NCBI GenBank assembly: GCA_029861675.1
Contig: JAOTYV010000323.1
Coordinates: 1-5,087, forward strand
Length of the DNA stretch: 5,087 nucleotides
DNA from: Alphaproteobacteria bacterium
Lineage (GTDB): Bacteria > Pseudomonadota > Alphaproteobacteria > UBA8366
Direction: 5' to 3'
A model generated the notes under the pieces. That model was not told where the DNA came from and did no database searches. It was given only the letters and a program-made list of their open reading frames with translations. The translations under genes were made by a program, and so were the position numbers. Below, piece by piece: positions 1-5,087 of this stretch (the first letter of the stretch is position 1; every line of letters begins with the position of its first letter).

Positions 1-509
1 GCGATCACCATGAAATCCTGAATGTCGACCCGCCGCGCCGCATGGGCACCGCCGCCGAAGATCTGTATTTCCGGCAACGGCAGCATCTCCGGTTCCTTCC
101 CCGCGAGTGTGCGCCACAACGGTTGGCCCGCGGCCGCCGCGGCCGCATGGGCAACCGCCATGGAAACAGCAATCGTCGCGTTGCCGCCGAGCCGGCGTTT
201 GTCGGGCGTCCCGTCCAACTCGATCAACCGCGCATCAACGCCCGACTGATCGCCCGCGTCCAATCCGGACAGGGCCGCGGCGATTTCACCGCGTACCGAG
301 TCCACCGCGCCCGCCACATCGTATCCGCCGAACGCCGCCCCGCCGTCGCGCCGGTCGAGCGCTTCGCCGGAGCCCATCGACGCGCCCGCTGGCGCAATGG
401 CGCGGCCGCACGCGCCGCCGGCCAAGATCACTTCCGCCTCAACCGTAGGCCGGCCCCGGGAATCCCACACCCGCCGGCCGGTTACCCTGGCGATATCAGC
501 AGCGCTCAT
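1..509 (-). CDS. Divergent enolase paralogue (phosphopyruvate hydratase-like), N-terminal 169 residues
   Basis: The translation matches the enolase N-terminal domain and the start of the barrel: the RRVWDSRGRPTVE opening (residues 12-24), the Mg-loop (AGASMG, 41-46), LIELDGTPDK (95-104), GGNATIAVSMAVAHAAAA (108-125) and GGGAHAARRVDIQDFM (152-167). Enolases interconvert 2-phosphoglycerate and PEP in the cytoplasm. Ser44 (yeast Ser39) and His156 (yeast His159) are kept. The catalytic Glu of the QEFM motif (yeast Glu168) is Asp165, the loop SGASTG reads AGASMG, and the NGG before the His is GGG. It therefore looks like a specialised paralogue acting on a related phosphorylated hydroxyacid rather than the glycolytic enzyme; that is inference. 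The ATG at 509 overlaps the stop of the upstream kinase (ATGA) and has a GGGGAAGA site 6-8 nt upstream. The left window edge cuts the gene before the remaining acidic metal ligands and the catalytic lysines, so those cannot be judged. Family call sure, substrate unknown. Confidence 0.93.
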   Translation of the reverse strand, partial: MSAADIARVTGRRVWDSRGRPTVEAEVILAGGACGRAIAPAGASMGSGEALDRRDGGAAFGGYDVAGAVDSVRGEIAAALSGLDAGDQSGVDARLIELDGTPDKRRLGGNATIAVSMAVAHAAAAAAGQPLWRTLAGKEPEMLPLPEIQIFGGGAHAARRVDIQDFMVI

Positions 510-1528
510 GCGGTATCTTCCCCGATTTCCCCGATCATCACCCGCCAGTGCGCGCGCACCTCCGCGAGCCGATCCACCGGCCGTGCCAACAGGCGGCGCG
601 TGACCGCGCGCACCCGGTCCTTAAGATCCTCATCGTTCACATATTCCACCGGCGACTTGCCGTCCACCCGGGCCAGCAGCAATCCCGGCAGCAACCGCGC
701 CGCCCGGTGCTCCAGACCGGCCGAATCTTCCCAATCGACCTTGGCCATGTACCGCTCGGCAAGACTGTCGAAGCACGCCAAATACGAGTCGTCCAAATCC
801 GGCCGGTGCAGACATTTCAACAGAAGGTGATTGAGGCAAAAGGCGAGATCGAATGCGGGATCGCCGTAACACGCACACTCGGCATCGAGAAAGACCGGGC
901 CGCGCGGACCGGCCAGGATATTCTTCGGACTGACGTCGCCATGGATCAAAGCGCGCCGCGTGTTCGCCGTTGTGTCCGAGAGTTCGGTCAGTTCGGCTGC
1001 CCGGTCCGGATGGACCCGCGCGGTGGCGAGCAGGTAGGGCTCAAGCCGGATCGCATGAAAAATCGCATCGCTGTCGAACCGCGCCGCGAGGGTTGCGTCC
1101 CCTGCGGTCCCCGCATGAATACGCCCAAGGCAATTGCCCACCGCCTGGGCGACGGCGGTATCGATCCGCCCCGCCATCAACGCGGTCTTCCAGAGCGGAT
1201 ATTCTCCGGGATCGAGATAATCCATGACGAACAACCCTGCATCCGGGTCATGGGCGCGCAACGCGGGTACCGCGTCCGGCAGAAGATCGCGGACGGTTTC
1301 CATCCAGCGCGCTTCATAAATGTTGCGGCCGACCGGTGCCTGCCAATCCGCCTCGACGCGCAATTTCGGGAGCGCCCGCTTGATACAAACCGGACCATCC
1401 GGCAAATCCGCGCGCCAAATGTCCGAGGAAACCCCGCCGGCAAGCGGCGTCATCGGCACAGTTGTGCCGGCCGGAACCAAACCCAACCGAATTAAGGCTT
1501 CTAACATTTCTGCGGTGTGGTCGGACAT
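506..1528 (-). CDS. APH-fold phosphotransferase (small-molecule kinase), substrate unknown
   Basis: A 340-residue protein of the aminoglycoside phosphotransferase/choline kinase superfamily, which moves the ATP gamma-phosphate to a hydroxyl of a small molecule. Visible motifs, counted from the ATG at 1528: a nucleotide-loop segment LAGGVSSDIW (about 29-38), the likely ATP-anchoring Lys50 in VCIKRAL, a hinge region FVMDYLDPGEYPLW (about 100-113), the catalytic motif HGDVSPKN (196-203; Asp198 base, Asn203 metal), and LDAECACYGDPAFDLAF with metal-binding Asp215. Length is normal for the family. The frame stays open to a TTG at 1549 (347 residues), but the ATG gives a more natural start (MSDHTAEMLEALIRLG); neither has a clear Shine-Dalgarno. 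Its stop overlaps the start of the enolase-like gene by ATGA, so the two products very likely work together, perhaps as kinase and lyase on one metabolite. Nothing suggests antibiotic resistance; annotation as a resistance gene would be misleading. Confidence 0.9.
   Translation of the reverse strand: MSDHTAEMLEALIRLGLVPAGTTVPMTPLAGGVSSDIWRADLPDGPVCIKRALPKLRVEADWQAPVGRNIYEARWMETVRDLLPDAVPALRAHDPDAGLFVMDYLDPGEYPLWKTALMAGRIDTAVAQAVGNCLGRIHAGTAGDATLAARFDSDAIFHAIRLEPYLLATARVHPDRAAELTELSDTTANTRRALIHGDVSPKNILAGPRGPVFLDAECACYGDPAFDLAFCLNHLLLKCLHRPDLDDSYLACFDSLAERYMAKVDWEDSAGLEHRAARLLPGLLLARVDGKSPVEYVNDEDLKDRVRAVTRRLLARPVDRLAEVRAHWRVMIGEIGEDTA
516..523 (-). promoter_or_regulatory. Shine-Dalgarno site of the enolase-like gene
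   Basis: On the minus strand GGGGAAGA lies a few bases before the ATG at 509, inside the last codons of the kinase gene. It supports that ATG as the real start, and with the ATGA overlap it points to coupled translation. Confidence 0.6.
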
Positions 1529-1598
1529 CACGGCGAATTTCAGCACCAAGGCGCGGCCAAGGCCAGCCCATCGCCGCCGGCGCCCTCAACACGGGCGA

Positions 1599-2153
1599 TC
1601 ATATACGCTGTTGGCCGAGATCCCGTTCCAATTGCCGGATGCGACGTGGGGCGTCCTGCAAATGCGGGTTCGCCGCAAGGGCGCGCCGCCACGCGTCCAA
1701 CGCCTTCCGCGGCTGGTTCAGCAATTCGTAAATCATGCCCAATCCGGCCAAGGCGCCGAAGTGACGCGGCTCAAGCTCGAGCACTTTGCCGATATCGGCA
1801 ATCGACGCGCGGTACCGGCCCATGACGAAATACAAAGTGGCCCGCTTGTTCCACCCTTCCGATAGATCGGGCTCGCGCTTCACCACTTCATTGAAGCGCT
1901 GAAGCGCCGTTTCCACATCCTGCCGCTGCAACGCGCGCCGGCCATCCAGCATCAATTCGACGGTCTCCGGCCGGCCCGTGTTGTGCCAGATATCCCAGAT
2001 CCGGTCGGTCAAGGATTGTCCGGCCGCGATATCGCGCGTGCGGTGCAATTCGGCGAACAGGCGGTTGAGCCGAATGTCGCGCGGCTCATCCGCCCACGAC
2101 GAAACTCCGGCAATCGCAACAGCGCATACCAGGATGAATAAGATCGGTTTCAT
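1599..2153 (-). CDS. Exported tetratricopeptide repeat (TPR) protein
   Basis: A 184-residue protein with a Sec-type signal peptide: MKP, a hydrophobic stretch from about residue 4 to 17, and a probable signal peptidase I site after SWA (Ala21). The mature protein should be periplasmic. After an N-terminal helical part (about 25-60) come about three TPR units: residues 66-98 (MLDGRRALQRQDVETALQRF), 99-131 (WNKRATLYFVMGRYRASIAD) and 132-165 (GALAGLGMIYELLNQPRKAL). TPRs bind protein partners; no catalytic motif is visible. The WNKRATLYF and LEPRHFGALAGLGM blocks resemble a conserved small TPR family that I recall from alphaproteobacteria (memory, not searched). An in-frame TAA two codons upstream fixes the ATG at 2153 as the earliest start, and no Shine-Dalgarno precedes it. 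The kinase gene follows on the same strand after about 70 bp, so one transcript is possible, although an exported TPR protein has no obvious link to the kinase and enolase. Partner unknown. Confidence 0.9.
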   Translation of the reverse strand: MKPILFILVCAVAIAGVSSWADEPRDIRLNRLFAELHRTRDIAAGQSLTDRIWDIWHNTGRPETVELMLDGRRALQRQDVETALQRFNEVVKREPDLSEGWNKRATLYFVMGRYRASIADIGKVLELEPRHFGALAGLGMIYELLNQPRKALDAWRRALAANPHLQDAPRRIRQLERDLGQQRI

Positions 2154-2159
2154 ACGTTA

Positions 2160-2189
2160 AGTATGCGCGACGGGACCGCCGCAAGGCAA
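2160..2189 (-). promoter_or_regulatory. Possible promoter for the TPR gene, giving a leaderless mRNA
   Basis: On the minus strand a TTGCCT box (2189-2184) and a CATACT box (2165-2160) are 18 bp apart, each matching 4 of 6 bases of the sigma-70 consensus. Transcription would begin about 7 nt past the -10 box, at or next to the A of the ATG at 2153. This would explain the missing Shine-Dalgarno. It is a weak match by eye; the rest of the divergent region (to about 2280) shows no other convincing signal. Confidence 0.25.
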
Positions 2190-2190
2190 T

Positions 2191-3166
2191 TTGAAACTCC
2201 CCCATTGCCGTCCCGTTCGGCCCGAGGCATTCTGCAGCCGGAGATCGCAAATTTCGAACGCATCAAATATAACGGCGCAATCCCGGTTCTTCGCGCGGAA
2301 TAGCCACGAAGCCCGTGAGGTGTTTTACGAGGCGTGCCGCGCCGCCGACGTGACGCCGGTCCCGTACTATGCTCCATCGGAAATCGTGAGCGACAGCCGC
2401 CCCATCGTCGAGGTCGCCCGATTCGGCCGCGGCGACGCCCGGCACGCCATCGTCGTTACCGGCGGATCGTGGGAGGATGAAGGGCTTTGCGCCGCCGGAA
2501 TTCAGTCGAGCCTGCTGCACGAACCGCTCGCCCAGCGCGTGCCGCCCAGTGTCGCCCTGGTCCTCGTTCATGCCATCGCGCCGCCGGGCTTTGCCGAACC
2601 CGCGCAGACTGGCGGAACCGCCAACACAACAATGGTCCCATCGGGCGCTCGCCGCGGCAGAAACGCGGTTTACGACATTCATGGACGGCGGCGTCGCCCG
2701 CACGACCGCGGCCATTGCGGGAAAAGCCTGGCAGGAAATCTTGCTCCGGCGCATCACCGATCAATTCGTCGCCGGCCTGGATCGCGTCTGCCTGCTCGAC
2801 ATCCGGACTGGGCCCAGCCAGTTCGGCAATACGGAGATCCTGTGTTGCGCCGATAGTGGAACACCGGCCCATCGGCGAGCGGCCGCGCTGTTCGCGGAAG
2901 ACGCCACCGACGACCCGGTGCCCGCCGGCGGCGCGCCCGGCGATATTGCAAAAGGTCTGCTTGCCGCGTGCGATGTCGCCAACGTTTCCGCCGCCGTCCT
3001 GGAATTCGGCACCTACTCCATCGGCTCGATACTCGGCGTCGGCGGCGACCGGATATTTTATCCCGAGCGGGGCGGCTGGCGGGACATCGTGTGGCAATCG
3101 GCGGCGCGCACCATTTGGCGCACGGCTATTCGACTAGCCACGCCGGCTATGCCTTCAGCCGGCTGA
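2191..3166 (+). pseudogene. Decayed M14-like DUF2817 family metallopeptidase
   Basis: Two plus-strand frames together give a degraded DUF2817 protein (M14 zinc carboxypeptidase-like). Homology begins near 2281 in frame 1 (FFARNSHEAREVFYEACRAA) and continues through LLHEPLAQRVPPSVALVLVHAI to about 2595. It resumes one base over in frame 2 at about 2620 (QQWSHRALAAAETRF), then AGLDRVCLLDIRTGPSQFGN, AAVLEFGTYSIGSILG and GGWRDIVWQSA, to the TGA at 3164-3166. As I remember the family, the zinc His of THGVEG is Trp here (codon 2470-2472), the His of D-F-H-T-G is Arg (2804-2806), and the segment around VNEDNVDLNRNF is missing or unrecognisable. Two more family segments, before AWQEILLRR and before YPERGGW, are also gone. 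The upstream frame has only a poor TTG start (2191) and no ATG/GTG before the homology. Several independent lesions in catalytic parts argue for a true pseudogene rather than one sequencing error. The tail overlaps the last codons of the convergent fusion gene by 20 bp. Confidence 0.8.
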
Positions 3167-4370
3167 CGATATTCACCTCGGAATGCAGGGTCCGATGGAC
3201 CGGGCACATGTCCGCGATTTCCATCAGGCGCGCTCGCTGTTCGGCATCCAGCGGACCGGTAAACTCGATCTCCTTTTCGATGGTGTCGACTTTGCCTTCC
3301 CGCGTTTCGCATTCCTCGCAATCGGTTGCGTGAATCTTGTCGTGACGGAGCGACATCGACACCCGCTCCAAAGGCCACTTCTTGCGGTTCGCATACATGC
3401 GGACGGTCATCGACGTGCAAGCGCCGAGTCCGGCCAAGAGATATCCATAGGGTGTCGGTCCGGTATCGGCTCCGCCAACCGAAGGCGGTTCGTCGGCCAG
3501 CAGACGATGCGGACCGTTGACTATTTCATTTTGGAACTTGCCGTCGCCGGTTTCCCGCACGATGACAGTGCCCGGCTCGGCCGGCGCGTCATCGGCCGCT
3601 TCTTCGTCCTCCGGCAGATAGCGCGACGCCCAGCCCGACAGGACCGTGGCGACGTAGATCGCATCCTCATGCCGCGACAGCAGGTGATCCGCATCGTCAA
3701 GCGAGATGAAGCTCTTCGGATGCTTGGCCGCCTGAAAAATTTCCGCCGCGTTCTCCACGCCGACCGTCTGGTCCACCGGTGAATGGAACACCAGCAACGC
3801 CTTCCGCATGGTGCCGATGGCGTCCGCCAGCCGGTGGCTTTCGATATCGTCGAGAAACTGTTTCTGAATGCGGAATGTACGCCCGGCAAGCGAGACCTCG
3901 GCCTCGCCCTGAGCCTCGATTTCCGGCCGCGCCGCGGCGAACAGATGCTGCACATGGCCAGGGTCGGACGGCGCACCGATGGTCGCCACCGCCTTGATCT
4001 CGGGCACCTGCCCCGCTGCCGCCAGGACCGCCGCGCCGCCAAGGCTATGCCCGATGATGATCGACGGCGCCGCGTGCTCCGTGCGCAGATAGTCGACCGC
4101 CTTCAGCAAATCGCCGACATTGGACGAAAAATTGGTATTCGCGAACTCGCCGTCGCTGGCGCCGAGCCCGGTGAAATCGAAGCGCAGCACGGCGAAACCG
4201 AGTTTCGCCAAGGCACCGGCGATGCGCGATGCGGCAAAGTTGTCCTTCGAGCACGTGAAACAATGGGCGAACAGCGCATAGGCGCGCGGCTCTCCGGCGG
4301 GCAATTCCAGCCGCGCGGCCAGCATATCCCCCTGCGCGCCTTCGAATTCGACCTTTTCCGACTGTACCAT
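3147..4370 (-). CDS. Bifunctional alpha/beta hydrolase - OsmC family thiol peroxidase fusion
   Basis: A 407-residue two-domain protein. Residues 1-250 are an alpha/beta hydrolase: FAHCFTCSKDN (34-44) near the oxyanion hole, the nucleophile elbow GHSLGG with Ser109, and a likely acid Asp200 (HSPVDQTVG) and base His229 (DDADHLLS), so the triad is complete. An acidic Ala/Pro linker (about 252-266) leads to an OsmC/Ohr domain (about 267-405) with the two redox cysteines: Cys318 in LGACTSMTVRMYA and Cys389 in DMCPVHRTL. OsmC proteins reduce organic or fatty-acid hydroperoxides by thiol chemistry. A CEEC pair (351-354) is also present and, from memory, is common in this subgroup. The fusion is a known architecture; it may release and then detoxify a peroxidised acyl compound, but the substrate is not known. 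AGGAAAG about 6-8 nt before the ATG at 4370 supports the start. It has no signal peptide, so it should be cytoplasmic. It lies 68 bp after the dehydrogenase gene on the same strand, so a shared transcript is plausible. Confidence 0.95.
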   Translation of the reverse strand: MVQSEKVEFEGAQGDMLAARLELPAGEPRAYALFAHCFTCSKDNFAASRIAGALAKLGFAVLRFDFTGLGASDGEFANTNFSSNVGDLLKAVDYLRTEHAAPSIIIGHSLGGAAVLAAAGQVPEIKAVATIGAPSDPGHVQHLFAAARPEIEAQGEAEVSLAGRTFRIQKQFLDDIESHRLADAIGTMRKALLVFHSPVDQTVGVENAAEIFQAAKHPKSFISLDDADHLLSRHEDAIYVATVLSGWASRYLPEDEEAADDAPAEPGTVIVRETGDGKFQNEIVNGPHRLLADEPPSVGGADTGPTPYGYLLAGLGACTSMTVRMYANRKKWPLERVSMSLRHDKIHATDCEECETREGKVDTIEKEIEFTGPLDAEQRARLMEIADMCPVHRTLHSEVNIVSRLKA

Positions 4371-4375
4371 GCGAT

Positions 4376-4382
4376 CTTTCCT
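4376..4382 (-). promoter_or_regulatory. Shine-Dalgarno site of the hydrolase-OsmC gene
   Basis: AGGAAAG on the minus strand ends 5 nt before the ATG at 4370, with a purine-rich AAA run just upstream. It is the best ribosome binding site in the window. The 68-bp gap holding it shows no convincing terminator, so read-through from the dehydrogenase gene is possible. Confidence 0.65.
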
Positions 4383-4438
4383 TTTCGTTCCATCGATTCG
4401 CCGGCCAACTCATACCCGACGGCGCTACGTCCGTACCG

Positions 4439-5087
4439 TCAACTCTTCGTGAAATCGACGCCGCACCACGCTTCCCACAGTTGGGCAAGCGAGGCATAGT
4501 CGAGTTCGCCCTGCCCTTGCTGCTCGGCGATTTCATACGGCGTGTGCGCGGCCAGGGTAGCGAACAGGGGCACGCCGAAATCCTGCGCCGTCTGCAGCGC
4601 CAGCGTCGAATCCTTGCGCGCGTTGCTGACCGACATGCCGCCGTCGAAGTCGCCGTTCAGCATGCGGTCGGTGAAGCGGTGCTCCAAGGGCCGCATGACT
4701 CCATCCGGACGGCCAAGGATTTCCGCCATGGTGGCGAGCGGAATGCCGAGCTTGGTCGCCATCGCGCCCGCTTCGATCAGCACCACCATGAGCGCGTGCA
4801 TGACGCCGTTGTTGACCACCTTGGCGCCGCTGCCCGCGCCCACCGGACCGAGGAAATGAATGCGCGCCGACAGCAGGCCGAGCACCGGCTTGGCGCGTTC
4901 GAAGTCCTCGTTCGAGCCGCCGACGAGGAAGGTCACCTGGCCCTCCGCCATCGACTGCACGCCGCCGGCAATTGCCGCATCGACGAAACCGATGCCGGCC
5001 GCCGCGCAGGCGGCCGCCAGATCCTGTGCGGTCTTCGGCGTGATCGTGCTGGTCTCCACCACGCTCGCCGGCCGGTTCTCGACCGCG
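4439..5087 (-). CDS. NAD(P)-dependent beta-hydroxyacid dehydrogenase (3-hydroxyisobutyrate dehydrogenase family), C-terminal part
   Basis: The frame is open to the right edge, so the N-terminal Rossmann GxGxxG region lies outside the window; the visible 215 residues (numbered here from the edge) start near the end of the NAD domain. SVVETSTITPKTAQDLA matches the family's (V/I)D-STI-P stretch. FVDAAIAGGVQSMAEGQVTFLVGG matches the substrate loop D-A-P-V-S-G-G followed by A..G....VGG. GAGSGAKVVNNGVMHAL carries the catalytic Lys89 and the conserved NN pair, and ARKDSTLAL matches the C-terminal K-D motif. The family oxidises or reduces small beta-hydroxyacids (3-hydroxyisobutyrate, tartronate semialdehyde/glycerate, threonate and others). 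The loop Ser that holds the substrate carboxylate is Ala here (IAGG, not VSGG), so the exact substrate is open. A GTG at 5062 is an internal codon, not a start: the same frame carries family sequence upstream of it. The hydrolase-OsmC gene follows on the same strand. Confidence 0.93.
   Translation of the reverse strand, partial: AVENRPASVVETSTITPKTAQDLAAACAAAGIGFVDAAIAGGVQSMAEGQVTFLVGGSNEDFERAKPVLGLLSARIHFLGPVGAGSGAKVVNNGVMHALMVVLIEAGAMATKLGIPLATMAEILGRPDGVMRPLEHRFTDRMLNGDFDGGMSVSNARKDSTLALQTAQDFGVPLFATLAAHTPYEIAEQQGQGELDYASLAQLWEAWCGVDFTKS

Noticed and set aside
42..830. Plus-strand open frame spanning the enolase and kinase 3' ends
   Set aside because: It is antisense to two recognised genes, with a low-complexity Arg/Ala/Pro composition and no motif.
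548..1495. Long plus-strand open frame (315 codons) opposite the kinase gene
   Set aside because: It lies wholly antisense to a gene with clear kinase motifs. Its product is Arg/Pro/Gly-rich with no recognisable domain, as expected of a GC-rich shadow frame.
506..1528. Aminoglycoside resistance gene
   Set aside because: Only the superfamily fold supports this. The gene is coupled to an enolase paralogue in an ordinary metabolic context, with no mobile element.
1550..1598. GGCCAAGGCC inverted repeat in the gap between the TPR and kinase genes
   Set aside because: The 4-bp arms with a 2-nt spacer are too short for a stable hairpin and are expected in GC-rich DNA; no T-run follows.
2223..2294. 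A short coding start in the third plus-strand frame (PEIANFERIKYNGAIPVLRAE) before the DUF2817 homology
   Set aside because: It ends at a TAG before the family sequence starts, has no start codon with a ribosome site, and I recognise no homology.
2456..3097. Minus-strand open frames across the DUF2817 remnant, which could have made one continuous minus-strand operon
   Set aside because: The plus strand carries recognisable DUF2817 sequence across the same region, while the minus-strand products are Arg/Gly/Ala-rich and match nothing I know.
4418..4440. Possible terminator hairpin (GACGG ... CCGTC) between the dehydrogenase and hydrolase genes
   Set aside because: The stem is only 5 bp with a loop of about 13 nt, has no U-tract, and overlaps the dehydrogenase stop codon.
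3783..4499. Plus-strand open frame opposite the hydrolase domain
   Set aside because: It is antisense to the intact fusion protein and Arg-rich, with no domain; a codon-bias artefact.

Overview
The window is about 5.1 kb of GC-rich bacterial DNA. Dense GC-rich coding with long antisense shadow frames, an exported TPR protein of a type I associate with alphaproteobacteria, and a hydrolase-OsmC fusion together suggest an alphaproteobacterium. This is inferred from gene content only; there is no rRNA or other marker in the window.

Layout, in minus-strand reading order from the right edge. (1) The C-terminal part of an NAD(P)-dependent beta-hydroxyacid dehydrogenase (3-hydroxyisobutyrate dehydrogenase family), cut by the right edge and ending at 4439. 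(2) After 68 bp, a complete 407-residue fusion of an alpha/beta hydrolase with an OsmC-type thiol peroxidase domain (4370 to 3147), preceded by a clear Shine-Dalgarno site. (3) On the plus strand, about 2191-3166, the decayed remains of an M14-like DUF2817 metallopeptidase: frameshifted, with internal deletions and lost metal ligands, its tail running into the 3' end of the fusion gene. (4) A small exported TPR protein (2153 to 1599) that appears to lack a ribosome binding site and may be read from a leaderless transcript. (5) An aminoglycoside-phosphotransferase-fold small-molecule kinase (1528 to 506). (6) The first 169 codons of a divergent enolase paralogue (509 to the left edge), coupled to the kinase by an ATGA stop/start overlap.

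The most interesting unit is the kinase/enolase-like pair. The enolase keeps the family framework and the Mg-loop serine, but has Asp where enolases carry the catalytic Glu (Glu168 in yeast numbering), a changed mobile loop, and GGG instead of NGG before the conserved His. It is probably not the housekeeping glycolytic enzyme. A beta-hydroxyacid dehydrogenase, a kinase and an enolase-like lyase in one neighbourhood resemble in logic the tartronate semialdehyde -> glycerate -> 2-phosphoglycerate -> PEP route. This suggests a hydroxyacid pathway, but the dehydrogenase lies about 3 kb away across a divergent pseudogene, so that link is speculative. I see no CRISPR array, tRNA, rRNA, insertion sequence or convincing terminator. 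The longest stretch without a gene is the roughly 40-130 bp divergent region around 2154-2280.
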